From JAFAGX01 sp035623255 (GTDB lineage Bacteria > Acidobacteriota > Terriglobia > Terriglobales > Acidobacteriaceae), in contig DASPTU010000093.1 in assembly GCA_035623255.1 (NCBI GenBank), positions 103,547 through 167,546 of the forward strand: a DNA stretch of 64,000 bases. The letters run 5' to 3'. This document shows, one piece after another, positions 34,673 through 43,768 of this stretch (position 1 is the stretch's first letter; each line of letters starts with the position of its first letter). The position numbers and the translations under genes were made by a program. The notes below the pieces were generated by a model that had not been told where the DNA came from, made no database searches, and was given only the letters and a program-made list of their open reading frames with translations.

Positions 34673-35397
34673 GCGTGCACGGCCTTCTGAACCACGTGAC
34701 AGTTGAGCAAGGCTAGTCGCGGTTCATTCCCCAAGACCTGAAGTACCTCCCACCAGCCGAAATGATGCTGGTTCCCGAACCGGGCGTAGATGGCGCGCAC
34801 AAGCTCCAGGTCATGGGCAGTGTCAAGCGTCCAACGATGATGGCTGTAGTCTGCTTCTGCTTGGCAGGAAAACAAGCGGAACAGATCAGGATGCTCATAC
34901 AGATACGGCGTCACGTGTTCTCGCTCGTATGGCTGGCTAGCTTCTCGCCAGGCACGAGCGAGGGCCGACATTGTAAATACCTCGACATCGAGTCCTCTTG
35001 GATACCTGGGAACGAGCGCGTTGCTGGCGTAGTCGCAAGTATTCTCCTCGAAGGCACGAATGGTCAGGTCCACGAGCGCAGGATCAATCAAGGGACAGTC
35101 GGCGGTAATTCGAACTACGGCTGAAGGGGCGAAGGCGTCTGCACAGCGATAGTAGCGATCCAAAACATCGTGCTCAGAGCCGCGGAAGCACTCGACTTGC
35201 AGCCGATCGCATTCATAAGCCACGGCATCGTCCTTCGCAGATATTGATGTGGCCACGATGATCTGCTGGACCGACCTGGCCCGGCTCAAGCGATGAACCA
35301 CCCGTGCCAGCACAGTCTCCCCGCCAAGATCCGCCAGGACTTTGCCCGGCAACCGGCTGCTGCCCATACGTGCCTGGACGACTGCTAACGGTTTCAT
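34669..35397 (-). CDS. pseF: Pseudaminic acid cytidylyltransferase (SpsF/PseF-like)
   Basis: A 242-residue nucleotidyltransferase with the SpsF/KdsB-type N-terminus AVVQARMGSSRLPGKVLADL (P-loop-like, residues 5-24), IIVATSISAKDDAV, ITADCPLIDPALVD and the late WTLDTAHDLELVRAIYARFG. It activates the nonulosonic acid as the CMP sugar. The ATG at 35397 follows a 107-base gap after pseC, so it may have its own promoter or be in the same transcript as pseB-pseC. Confidence 0.88.
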   Translation of the reverse strand: MKPLAVVQARMGSSRLPGKVLADLGGETVLARVVHRLSRARSVQQIIVATSISAKDDAVAYECDRLQVECFRGSEHDVLDRYYRCADAFAPSAVVRITADCPLIDPALVDLTIRAFEENTCDYASNALVPRYPRGLDVEVFTMSALARAWREASQPYEREHVTPYLYEHPDLFRLFSCQAEADYSHHRWTLDTAHDLELVRAIYARFGNQHHFGWWEVLQVLGNEPRLALLNCHVVQKAVHA

Positions 35398-35504
35398 GTC
35401 AATGGCGAACCTGCAACTACTCGCGGCTCCGCATAGTCAAGATCGAGTTGGCCCGTCCAGGGCGAGATTTGGGCTGTCTTCACATTCTGGGTGTGGGTGA
35501 CCGG

Positions 35505-36716
35505 TCACTCCCTGAAATACGCAATTACCTTGCGAAGAGCCGCTATCACGTCCGCAACATCGGCGTCGGTCATCGCGTGAAACATAGGCAAGCTGATCAG
35601 GCGCTGATAGGCGTCTTCTGCTACCGGATATTCGCCTCCTTTGTAGCCGAACCGGTCGCGATAGTAGGGGTGCAAATGAACCGGGATGTAATGGACGTTG
35701 ACACCGATATTTTCGGCCCGCAGAGCCTGGAACACCTGCTCACGACTTGCGGAGAGCTTGTTCAGCTCCAATTGAATCGGGTAAAGATGCCAGGCAGAGG
35801 AAACGTCATCTCTCACCATTGGAGGTTGAATGGCAGGGACGGTTCGGAATGCTTCTGTGTAGGCGGAGGCAATCTGTCGTCTTCGCGCGAGGTTGCTTTC
35901 CAGTTTCTTCAATTGCTGAAGGCCCAAAGCGCACGCGATATCCGACAAGCGATAATTGAAACCTAACATGACCATTTCATAATGCCAGCGACCCGCAGCC
36001 TGGCGGCTGCGGGCATCGGTGTCGATCCCATGATTGCGAAAACATCGCAGAGTTTCGGCAAACTGCGCATTATCTGTGACCACCATGCCGCCCTCGCCGG
36101 TAGTGACGTGTTTGACGGGATGAAAGCTGAACACAGTCATGTGAGCAACGCTGCCAACCCGGCGACCTCTGTGCTCAGCTCCCAACGCATGGCATGCGTC
36201 CTCGATCACGATGAGCCCGTATCGATCAGCCAGTTGTAAGATTTCATCCAACCGGGCCGGATGCCCGGCGTAGTCGACGGGCAAAATTGCCCTGGTCTTT
36301 GGCGAAACGCCAGCTGCCACCTGTGCAGGATCGATGATTAGTGTTTCAGGTTCAACGTCGGCAAAAATCGGCCTTGCCCCCTGATAAAGCAGACAATTCG
36401 CGGTTGCGGCAAAGGTCAGAGGTGTCGTGATTGCTTCATCGCCTGGACCGAGTCCGGCGGTATAGACCGCTGCATGCAGAGCAGCAGTGCCAGAACTGAA
36501 GCTGACCGCATATTTCGCTCCCACGAATGCGGCAATGGCTTCCTCGAATTCTGCAACTTTCGGACCCGCCGTGAGCCAATCGGACCGAAGCGTATCGACG
36601 ACAGCCTGAATGTCAGCCTCGTCGACGAAATGGCGCCCATAAGAGAGCAGAGTGGTCCGCGTGGGTTCCCCACCATAGATGGCCAGCAATTCCTTTTCAG
36701 CTGAAACGATGGTCAT
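35505..36716 (-). CDS. pseC: UDP-4-amino-4,6-dideoxy-N-acetyl-L-altrosamine transaminase
   Basis: A 403-residue DegT/DnrJ/EryC1-type PLP aminotransferase. The PLP lysine is Lys202 in FSFHPVKHVTTGEGG; GTAALHAAVYTAGL (75-88), TTPLTFAATANCLLYQG and IEDACHALGAEHRGRRVG are typical of the PseC subgroup. It aminates the 4-keto product of PseB. Its ATG shares one base with the pseB stop (TAATG), so the pair is translationally coupled. Confidence 0.93.
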   Translation of the reverse strand: MTIVSAEKELLAIYGGEPTRTTLLSYGRHFVDEADIQAVVDTLRSDWLTAGPKVAEFEEAIAAFVGAKYAVSFSSGTAALHAAVYTAGLGPGDEAITTPLTFAATANCLLYQGARPIFADVEPETLIIDPAQVAAGVSPKTRAILPVDYAGHPARLDEILQLADRYGLIVIEDACHALGAEHRGRRVGSVAHMTVFSFHPVKHVTTGEGGMVVTDNAQFAETLRCFRNHGIDTDARSRQAAGRWHYEMVMLGFNYRLSDIACALGLQQLKKLESNLARRRQIASAYTEAFRTVPAIQPPMVRDDVSSAWHLYPIQLELNKLSASREQVFQALRAENIGVNVHYIPVHLHPYYRDRFGYKGGEYPVAEDAYQRLISLPMFHAMTDADVADVIAALRKVIAYFRE

Positions 36717-37747
36717 TAATCACACGCCTGGGCACGAAGGCCGGGATCATCGGAAGCCGTGATCGGTGCAGTGTTCCGCTCCCCGATAAGTTGATACAGG
36801 TCCTCAGGAGATAGCCAACGCGAATTGTTGTCACTGGCATAGCGAAAACCGTCCGGCAAGGGTCGCGCATGCTGCCAGTTTTCTTTTGGCCACCAGGGAT
36901 AGGCCGGCTGAACCACATACATATCGTCAAGTTCGAGAGAGTTGCGAGCTTCATCTTCCGACAGCAATACCTCGTGCAGCTTTTCACCCGGACGAATTCC
37001 GATGACTTGCATTTCGCAACCGGGAGCCAAAGCTTCGGCGAGTTCGAGCATCTTCATGCTGGGAATTTTCGGCACAAAAATCTCTCCACCATGCATCTGC
37101 TCGAGACAGCGGACCACGAAGCGCACTCCTTGTTCGAGTGTGATCCAGAACCGAGTCATACGCGGGTCGGTGATGGTGATCCTGCGCGTGGCGCGCTGCC
37201 GTATGAAAACCGGAACGACGCTGCCCCGACTCCCCAAGACGTTGCCGTAACGCGCGCAACTGAAACGGATATCTTGCAACCCTGAATAGGCATTCGCCTG
37301 CACGAACATTTTCTCGGCACAGAGTTTTGTCGCTCCATAAAGGTTGACAGGGTTCACCGCTTTGTCGGTGCTCAAGAACAAAATGCGCCGCACGCCGGCG
37401 TTAAGGGCGGCATCGATGACGTTGCGGCCACCCATAACGTTGGTTTGAATCGCCTCGAAGGGGTTGTACTCGCAGGCCGGAACCTGTTTCATTGCCGCAG
37501 CGTGAACTACAACGGTAACGCCGGCGAAAGCTCGTTCCAGGCGTTGCTGATCGCGGACATCGCCAATGAAATATCGCAAGCTGGCATGATCGAAACCCGC
37601 AGTCTGCATTTCGTGCTGCTTGAGTTCGTCGCGACTGAAAACGATCAGCTTGTGAGGATGGTATTCGCGCAGCATCAGTTCCACAAATTTGCGCCCGAAG
37701 GATCCGGTTCCTCCGGTGACCAGAACAACCTGCTCCGCCCAATTCAT
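36716..37747 (-). CDS. pseB: UDP-N-acetylglucosamine 4,6-dehydratase (inverting)
   Basis: A 343-residue short-chain dehydratase of the FlaA1/PseB type that starts pseudaminic acid synthesis from UDP-GlcNAc. Residues 8-20 are the NAD-binding LVTGGTGSFGRKF; YHPHKLIVFSRDELKQHEMQ, the STDKAVNPVNLYGATK active-site block and ERSPGEKLHE-like RPGEKLHEVLLSEDE follow. The ATG at 37747 has GGAGA eight bases upstream; the frame extends to 37789 without one. First gene of the nonulosonate block, divergent from the wzc-like gene across about 270 bases. Confidence 0.94.
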   Translation of the reverse strand: MNWAEQVVLVTGGTGSFGRKFVELMLREYHPHKLIVFSRDELKQHEMQTAGFDHASLRYFIGDVRDQQRLERAFAGVTVVVHAAAMKQVPACEYNPFEAIQTNVMGGRNVIDAALNAGVRRILFLSTDKAVNPVNLYGATKLCAEKMFVQANAYSGLQDIRFSCARYGNVLGSRGSVVPVFIRQRATRRITITDPRMTRFWITLEQGVRFVVRCLEQMHGGEIFVPKIPSMKMLELAEALAPGCEMQVIGIRPGEKLHEVLLSEDEARNSLELDDMYVVQPAYPWWPKENWQHARPLPDGFRYASDNNSRWLSPEDLYQLIGERNTAPITASDDPGLRAQACD

Positions 37748-38017
37748 CAGTGTCGTCTCCGCTGTTGCGAAGTCGTAACCTGAACACACCTTCGGCCCGT
37801 GAACTACATGACAGACAGGCCAATTTCAGCGTCAGTATAAGCGGACTAAGTCTGGGGAAAATCTGCAGGAACCCGCATTAACACTAGGGAACCAGCGAGA
37901 TTACGCCGTAGACGTTGGCGAGTTTGCGATACTGGAAGTATTCATGTTTCGAATTGATGGAGAGTGGTTACCGACCTTACGCCTGCGTCCACTGGCAATA
38001 AACCTTGAGGAGCGCTG

Positions 38018-40357
38018 ATGGCATCAGGACCGCTGATGCCGCTCCACGGCCAAATCCTCCGCGAATCGCAACCCACCTTAACTGCTGAACACTATCCCGG
38101 TGGTGCGACGGGAATGTACCCGACATTTGCAGTGCAGGAGTCCGCGGTGCGCGAGTATATGCGGATTTTGCTGAAGCGGAAGTGGTTAGTTGTCTGCAGT
38201 GTCCTGCTTGTGGTGGCAGTCGTGGGGATCTCTACGTTACGAAGCACGCCAATCTATGACGCGGCCGGCAGCATTGCTATCAACAAGACGGAACCGGTGT
38301 CGCTCAACTTGAAAGAGGAAAGTGGGGGCGGAGGCGACTACTACGATCCCACGGATCTTGATACGGAAGTACGCATTCTGAAAAGCGATTTGCTGGCATT
38401 GCAGGTGATTCGCCAGCTCGGGCTCGACAAGCTTCCTTCCATGGGCGGAAAACCCGTGGCAGACAATGCCCTGCAACTCACGACCGACCTGCTCCAGCCA
38501 GACTCTCCGAGAACCTCTGCATTACTTGCGGCTTTCAAAGGTAGCTTGCAGGTTTCGCTGATTCCTAATACGCGAATCATCGAAATTCATTACCGGAGCC
38601 CGGACCGAAATCTGGCAGCCCGGGTAGTGAACGCGTTGGCCAGCACATACGTCGAGCAAAATTTCAAAACTCGCTTTGAATCCACCATGCAAGCGTCTGA
38701 GTGGCTCTCCAAGCAACTCGTTGACCTGCAGATGAAAGTCGAGACTTCGCAGGAGAAACTGGTCAAATACCAGAAAGAACATGAAATTCTTGGTATCGAC
38801 GAAAAACAGAACATCACGACCGCCAAGCTGGACGAGCTCAATCGTGAGTTTACGGAGGCACAATCGCTTCGGATGGACAAGGAATCCATCTACCGCCTCG
38901 TTCAAGGTGGAGATGCGGATTCGATCACAGCGGCCGCTCAAGTGCAGAATGCAGCAAAGGGATCCGCAGCTAGTTCGTCACTTCTGGAGAAGCTGCGGGA
39001 GCAGGAAGCCGATCTCAAAATTCAAATGGCTGTCCTCAATGTGCAGTTCGGTCCGGCTTACCCGAAGCTCGCCCAGATCCGCAGCCAACTCCAGGAAGTC
39101 CAGGCTCAGATGCTGATCGAAACGAAAAAGATAACGGGCCGCCTGAGAGGGGATTATCAAGCCGCTTTGCAACGCGAGAACATGCTTCGCGCTGCCCTCG
39201 AACAGCAAAAGCAGGAGGCCAATAAGCTCAACGAGAGTGCCATCGAATATAGCCTTTTAAAGCGTGATGTCGACACAAACCGCACACTTTATGAAGGCCT
39301 GCTCGAAAAGCTGAAGCAGGCTGGAGTGACCGCTGGCTTGCGGTCCAACAATTTTCGTATTGTCGACACGGCACGCGTACCGACCGCGCCATCGGAGCCG
39401 AACCTGCCGCGAAATCTGGCCTTCGCTCTCGCGCTTGGGCTGACGACCGGCGTCGGTCTGGCATTTTTCCTTGAGGGGATGGACAACACGGTCCGTACGC
39501 CCGAGCAAGCACAGACGATCTCAGCCTTGCCGTCGCTGGGGATGATTCCGTTGGGTTCGCGGGCGACCACGGAACTGGCTTCGCGGCGGCGGCTTTCGCT
39601 GGCGGTCTCGAAGGAAGCCGTCGAGCTTGTCACCCAGTCCCGGCCAAGATCCCAGATGGCAGAGGCGTACAGATCTCTGAGAACCTCACTGCTTTTGACG
39701 TCCGTCGGTGCGCCGCCAAGGGTAATTCTGGTAACGAGCGCGCTTCCGCAGGAAGGCAAAACTACCACCAGCATCAATCTTGCGATCGTGCTCGCCCAAA
39801 AAGGAACGCGCGTCTTGCTGATAGATGCGGACCTGCGGCGTCCCAGCATTCACAAAACGCTCGGGATGGGGCCAAGAAGCGGGTTGAGCAACCTGCTGAC
39901 GGGAAACATTGGAGCCGAGCAGGCGATTATCCGGTCAGCGATTTTGCCGAATCTATTTCTGCTGCCGGCGGGCGCCCAGCCTCCAAATCCTGCGGAACTC
40001 CTGGCTTCGAGCGACATGAAGGATGTTCTTACCCGGCTCCGCGAAGAATACGATCACATCGTGATCGACACGCCTCCAACTCTCTCGGTGACCGACGCTG
40101 TGGTGATATCAACGGCAGCCGATCGGGTCGTGCTAGTGATTCGATCCGGCCAGACCACGAAGCAGGCGTTGCGGCGGGCGCGTGATCTTTTGTTACAGGT
40201 CAACGCGAAAGTTTGTGGGGTTTTGATGAACGCAGTCGACCTCAACTCGCCAGATTATTACTACTACTATGAATACCAGAGCAAGTATGGCAGCCGATAT
40301 TACGAAGATGAGGATGAACAGAACGCTGGCGCTGAAGTGAGATCCGGTGGGGCCTAG
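38018..40357 (+). CDS. Wzc-like polysaccharide co-polymerase and tyrosine autokinase
   Basis: A 779-residue inner-membrane BY-kinase. First membrane helix at about 56-72 (WLVVCSVLLVVAVVGIS), Wzz-type periplasmic domain with coiled coil (KLDELNREFTEAQSLRMDKE), second helix near 468-485, then a cytoplasmic kinase: Walker A ALPQEGKTTTSINLA (about 574), Walker A' LLIDADLRRPS (about 602), Walker B DHIVIDTPP (about 679). The C-terminal tyrosine cluster is dense (DYYYYYEYQSKYGSRYYEDE). It has a good ribosome binding site (GAGGAG). Works with the Wza-like exporter and Wzx/Wzy proteins to set chain length and export. Confidence 0.93.
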   Translation: MASGPLMPLHGQILRESQPTLTAEHYPGGATGMYPTFAVQESAVREYMRILLKRKWLVVCSVLLVVAVVGISTLRSTPIYDAAGSIAINKTEPVSLNLKEESGGGGDYYDPTDLDTEVRILKSDLLALQVIRQLGLDKLPSMGGKPVADNALQLTTDLLQPDSPRTSALLAAFKGSLQVSLIPNTRIIEIHYRSPDRNLAARVVNALASTYVEQNFKTRFESTMQASEWLSKQLVDLQMKVETSQEKLVKYQKEHEILGIDEKQNITTAKLDELNREFTEAQSLRMDKESIYRLVQGGDADSITAAAQVQNAAKGSAASSSLLEKLREQEADLKIQMAVLNVQFGPAYPKLAQIRSQLQEVQAQMLIETKKITGRLRGDYQAALQRENMLRAALEQQKQEANKLNESAIEYSLLKRDVDTNRTLYEGLLEKLKQAGVTAGLRSNNFRIVDTARVPTAPSEPNLPRNLAFALALGLTTGVGLAFFLEGMDNTVRTPEQAQTISALPSLGMIPLGSRATTELASRRRLSLAVSKEAVELVTQSRPRSQMAEAYRSLRTSLLLTSVGAPPRVILVTSALPQEGKTTTSINLAIVLAQKGTRVLLIDADLRRPSIHKTLGMGPRSGLSNLLTGNIGAEQAIIRSAILPNLFLLPAGAQPPNPAELLASSDMKDVLTRLREEYDHIVIDTPPTLSVTDAVVISTAADRVVLVIRSGQTTKQALRRARDLLLQVNAKVCGVLMNAVDLNSPDYYYYYEYQSKYGSRYYEDEDEQNAGAEVRSGGA

Positions 40358-40377
40358 CCTTCGCGAATAGCAAGACC

Positions 40378-41649
40378 ATGGAAATTGCGCTGCATAATCC
40401 AGGCCGGAAGGTGGCACTTATTGGGACGTGCCTGTTTCTTTGTACTGCTTATCTCAGCTTCTGTACGCGGGGGTTCCTAGCCGAATATTTTTCCAACCAG
40501 CCTGATTTGCTCAGCCTGGAGAGAGCGGTTGCCCTCCAGCCGACGAATGCAAGTTATTGGCACGTCCTGGGCCGCTATCACCTTTTTGTTGATCAGGAAC
40601 CCAGCGCGGCCATTCCAATGCTTCGTGCAGCCGTCAAGCTGAATCCACATGACGCTGATTACTGGCTCGATCTTTCGACTGCTTATCAGGTGCTTGGCGA
40701 AAAACAATCGCAGATGAGCGCCATTCAGAGAGCCGTTGCGGCAAACCCAAGAAGTCCAGACATCGCCTGGCAGGCAGCCAATCTCTACTGGGCGGAAGGT
40801 GACGGGGCTAAGGCTCTGGGCCAGTTCAGGATCGTCGCTGAGAACGATCCTTACCTGGTGGGCGCGGTACTCGAACGCTGCTGGCGAATTCAGCCGGATG
40901 CCAGTTTGCTTCTAGCCAATGTGCTGCCCCGAAGAGCTGACATCTACTCCGTGTTTCTCGAACTCTTGATCTCAAAGAACCAGGCTGCAGCTGCCGCGAC
41001 GATTTGGACACAGTTGGCGGAATTACAGGCTCCGGTCAGCAGGCGGTATGTTTTCGAATACGTGCATTACCTGATCGATCAAAAGGAAGTCGGTCAAGCC
41101 CGGCGCGTGTGGAGGGATGCTGCAGATTTGGCCGATCTCTCTGGATATCAGCCATCAGGCGACAATTTCGTTGTAAACAATGATTTCAGTATGCCGGTTC
41201 TCAATGGCGGGTTTGATTGGCTGTACCAAAAAATGCCCGGTGTTACGCTCGCCATCGACCCCGTAGAGGCGCACTCCGGACCGCAATCGCTATTGATTGA
41301 TCTTGACAGCAGCGGAATGGAAGATGCTGGTATTCGGCAACTCATTCCGGTCGAAGCAAACACCACCTACGATTTTTCGGCATATTTCAAATCCGAGAAT
41401 ATCGAGGGTGCAGGTGGACCGCGTTTCCTGCTGCAGGATGCGTTCAGCGGGACAACGTATTTCACCAGCGACGATCTCAAAGACGCGGACTTCTGGAAGG
41501 AAACGATCGGTAGTTTTACCACTGCGGCCGACGCAAAGCTGGTGGTGTTACGAGTGGGTCGTGTCCCTGCAAATAATGCTATCCGCGGCAAACTGTGGAT
41601 TGGCGGCTTGCGGGTCGCTAAACATCGGTCTGCGGCAGGTGTATCGTGA
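40378..41649 (+). CDS. Membrane-anchored TPR protein with C-terminal carbohydrate-binding-like domain
   Basis: A 423-residue protein. A signal anchor (VALIGTCLFLCTAYLSFC, residues 13-30) is followed by TPR-like repeats over about 40-240 (ERAVALQPTNASYWHVLGRY, AAVKLNPHDADYWLDLSTAY). From about 262 a beta-sandwich resembling CBM4/9 or galactose-binding domains begins: NNDFSMPVLNGGFDWLYQKM, GPQSLLIDLDSSG, TYDFSAYFKSENIEG. It lies 20 bases after the wzc-like gene and overlaps the next gene as GTGA, so it belongs to the export operon. Plausible role is binding nascent polymer; inference. Confidence 0.75.
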   Translation: MEIALHNPGRKVALIGTCLFLCTAYLSFCTRGFLAEYFSNQPDLLSLERAVALQPTNASYWHVLGRYHLFVDQEPSAAIPMLRAAVKLNPHDADYWLDLSTAYQVLGEKQSQMSAIQRAVAANPRSPDIAWQAANLYWAEGDGAKALGQFRIVAENDPYLVGAVLERCWRIQPDASLLLANVLPRRADIYSVFLELLISKNQAAAAATIWTQLAELQAPVSRRYVFEYVHYLIDQKEVGQARRVWRDAADLADLSGYQPSGDNFVVNNDFSMPVLNGGFDWLYQKMPGVTLAIDPVEAHSGPQSLLIDLDSSGMEDAGIRQLIPVEANTTYDFSAYFKSENIEGAGGPRFLLQDAFSGTTYFTSDDLKDADFWKETIGSFTTAADAKLVVLRVGRVPANNAIRGKLWIGGLRVAKHRSAAGVS

Positions 41650-42980
41650 GTTCTGCGACTGTTGTTGCTCCGTCTCGCGAGATCGATGTCACGCCAAAAG
41701 CCCAGCCACAACGCCTGGAATCATTTGCCTTCTTCGCTGTGTTTGCCTTGCTTCTCTTTGGGCCGCTGGCGTTCGGTGCAGTTGAATATTGGGCAGTTTT
41801 TACTTTGCAAGCCGGTTCGATACTTCTGTTCTTGCTCTGGGCTGTCCAGCAGGTATTAAGGGAAGAACTGCGCCTGACCGGAAGCGGCGTATTTTTACCG
41901 ATGTTGGGATTTCTTGCGCTGGTTTGTTTTCAGTTGGTAATCGGTCAAACTGCCTATCGCACCGCAACCGCTTCGACCCTGCTTGTCTATAGCTGCTATG
42001 GCCTGCTCTGCTTTCTGGTAGTGCAATGTCTGCAACGGAGATGGCATGCGAAAGCACTGCTCGCTGGCTTCTCCTTATATGGTTTCGTCGTTGCAAGCTT
42101 CGCGTTGATACAGGGCATCACTTCGAACGGCAAGCTTTACTGGATCAGAACTCCGAAGTTTGGTGGATGGATTTATGGCCCTTATGTAAACCATAACCAC
42201 TATGCCGGGCTGATGGAGTTGCTGATGCCATTCGCTATTGCGCTTTTCCTCTCGCCTCGCGTCCAAGGACAATACAAAGTTATGGCGGCCATTGCCGGAG
42301 CGTTAATGGCGAGCACGATATTTATTTGCGGATCACGCGGTGGCATGGTCGCGTTCGCCGTGCAGATAGCGGTACTGATCGCGGTCATTATCAGCCGGCG
42401 TAGCGGCACCAGAACGGCTCTCACCGTGGGCACATTTCTAGTTCTCGCTGGTGCTTTGTTGGCCTGGGTCGGCAGTAAAGAACTGGTTCAACGGATGACC
42501 GGTATTCCGGCCGAAATGCGAACGGAGCTGACGGGAGGAACGCGGCTGAGCATTGATCGGGACTGCTTCAGAATGTTCTTACAAAAACCTCTTACCGGAT
42601 GGGGTCTGGGAGTCTTCCCGGAAGTTTATCCGCAGTTTCGGAGTTTCTACACTAACTTGGCGATTGATAAAGCTCATAACGATTATCTGCAGTTGCTCGT
42701 GGAAACGGGAACCGGTGGTTTTCTTGTCATGACCTGGTTTCTGGTCGCCGTCTTTCGGGCCGGATGCAGGAAGTTGAAACACTGGCCAGCAGATACTGAG
42801 GCCGATTTGGCCCTGGCGAGTCTTTTGGCAATTACGGGAATGCTGGTGCATAGCCTGGTTGATTTCAACCTGCAGATTCCCGCGAATACGGCGCTGTTCT
42901 TCGCAATGTGCGCGATCGTAGCGATGGGTCCGCGGTCTGGCCGCCATCGCTCACGTTACACGCGGCATCATTTTGCTTAG
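41646..42980 (+). CDS. O-antigen ligase/polymerase-family membrane protein (second)
   Basis: A 444-residue polytopic protein with about 11 hydrophobic segments. The family block is clear: NHNHYAGLMELLMPF near residue 180, GGTRLSIDRDCFRMFLQKPL, TGWGLGVFPEVYPQFRSFY, and the periplasmic-loop signature DKAHNDYLQLLVETGTGGFL. The GTG at 41646 overlaps the TPR gene stop as GTGA. With a homologue already present at 23 kb, one copy may polymerise and the other attach the polymer to its anchor. Confidence 0.85.
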   Translation: MSSATVVAPSREIDVTPKAQPQRLESFAFFAVFALLLFGPLAFGAVEYWAVFTLQAGSILLFLLWAVQQVLREELRLTGSGVFLPMLGFLALVCFQLVIGQTAYRTATASTLLVYSCYGLLCFLVVQCLQRRWHAKALLAGFSLYGFVVASFALIQGITSNGKLYWIRTPKFGGWIYGPYVNHNHYAGLMELLMPFAIALFLSPRVQGQYKVMAAIAGALMASTIFICGSRGGMVAFAVQIAVLIAVIISRRSGTRTALTVGTFLVLAGALLAWVGSKELVQRMTGIPAEMRTELTGGTRLSIDRDCFRMFLQKPLTGWGLGVFPEVYPQFRSFYTNLAIDKAHNDYLQLLVETGTGGFLVMTWFLVAVFRAGCRKLKHWPADTEADLALASLLAITGMLVHSLVDFNLQIPANTALFFAMCAIVAMGPRSGRHRSRYTRHHFA

Positions 42981-42991
42981 CTATCGAGACC

Positions 42992-43645
42992 TTATGGCTG
43001 GGATGCGCTGGCCGGTTGCTGCGGGTGGGGCCAAAGCAACCAGATCAATGTGCCGACTCCGGCCGCTCCTCCGATATATTTCAGGTAGGGGTTATTCAAG
43101 ATGTCGCCGCTCGCGGGTGGGTAAGCGCCGCCTCTCCTGGTCCGCTTGCAATGCCCCGAAGCATCACTCGTAATCTGCATTCCGTCGGACAAGTTGGCAG
43201 TTTCTTTCCCGCAGTTGATGTTCAGATTGCCTTTGCGGTCAAGTATATCCACTACCCCATTAACATCAGTTACTTCGTACTCCGTCCATACATTGGAGGC
43301 GGGCGTTACCGTCGCCAATCCCGCCGAAGTGGCCAAGGCTGTTGAACTAGCAATGCTAATGTTTCCTTGTTCCAGCGAGATAGTGCCGCCAGCAAACTTC
43401 ACCAGCGTGTCGGGCTGAATAATTACACTGGACCCGGATGCTGTGATGGTTGCTACAGATTCTCTTGTGGTCTGCACCAAATCTCCAGAGAGAATTGCCG
43501 AGGAGTTCGGCAGCGGATTGCCGTTAAGCCAGACCGTTCCCTTGCAATAGACCATGGCACCCGACTCATCGCCTGCCATCAGCGAAGCGGGAACGAGGAG
43601 AAGCATTATCCAGCAAATAAAGCTTCGCAGTTTAGAGACACACAT
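42992..43645 (-). CDS. FecR-like periplasmic protein with C-terminal membrane anchor
   Basis: A 217-residue protein with an N-terminal signal (MCVSKLRSFICWIMLLLVPASLMAG), a FecR-type beta region (AMVYCKGTVWLNGNPLPN, ILSGDLVQTTRESVATITA, SGSSVIIQPDTLVKFAGGT), and a hydrophobic segment near the C-terminus (LKYIGGAAGVGTLIWLLWP) followed by a short Pro/Gln/Ser tail. FecR-domain proteins of this short kind accompany surface-polysaccharide genes in several phyla. The ATG at 43645 is chosen for the signal peptide; the frame runs to 43693. Confidence 0.65.
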   Translation of the reverse strand: MCVSKLRSFICWIMLLLVPASLMAGDESGAMVYCKGTVWLNGNPLPNSSAILSGDLVQTTRESVATITASGSSVIIQPDTLVKFAGGTISLEQGNISIASSTALATSAGLATVTPASNVWTEYEVTDVNGVVDILDRKGNLNINCGKETANLSDGMQITSDASGHCKRTRRGGAYPPASGDILNNPYLKYIGGAAGVGTLIWLLWPHPQQPASASQP

Positions 43646-43768
43646 CCACTTTAACCTGAGGCCGAGCCTAGCGGCCGGGGACTGGTGCGTCAATTGCCTT
43701 TGGAGATGCCAGAAGGCTCTTATGGATGACTCAAAGGCGGCAAGGACGGAGAATAGCGTTACATTTTT

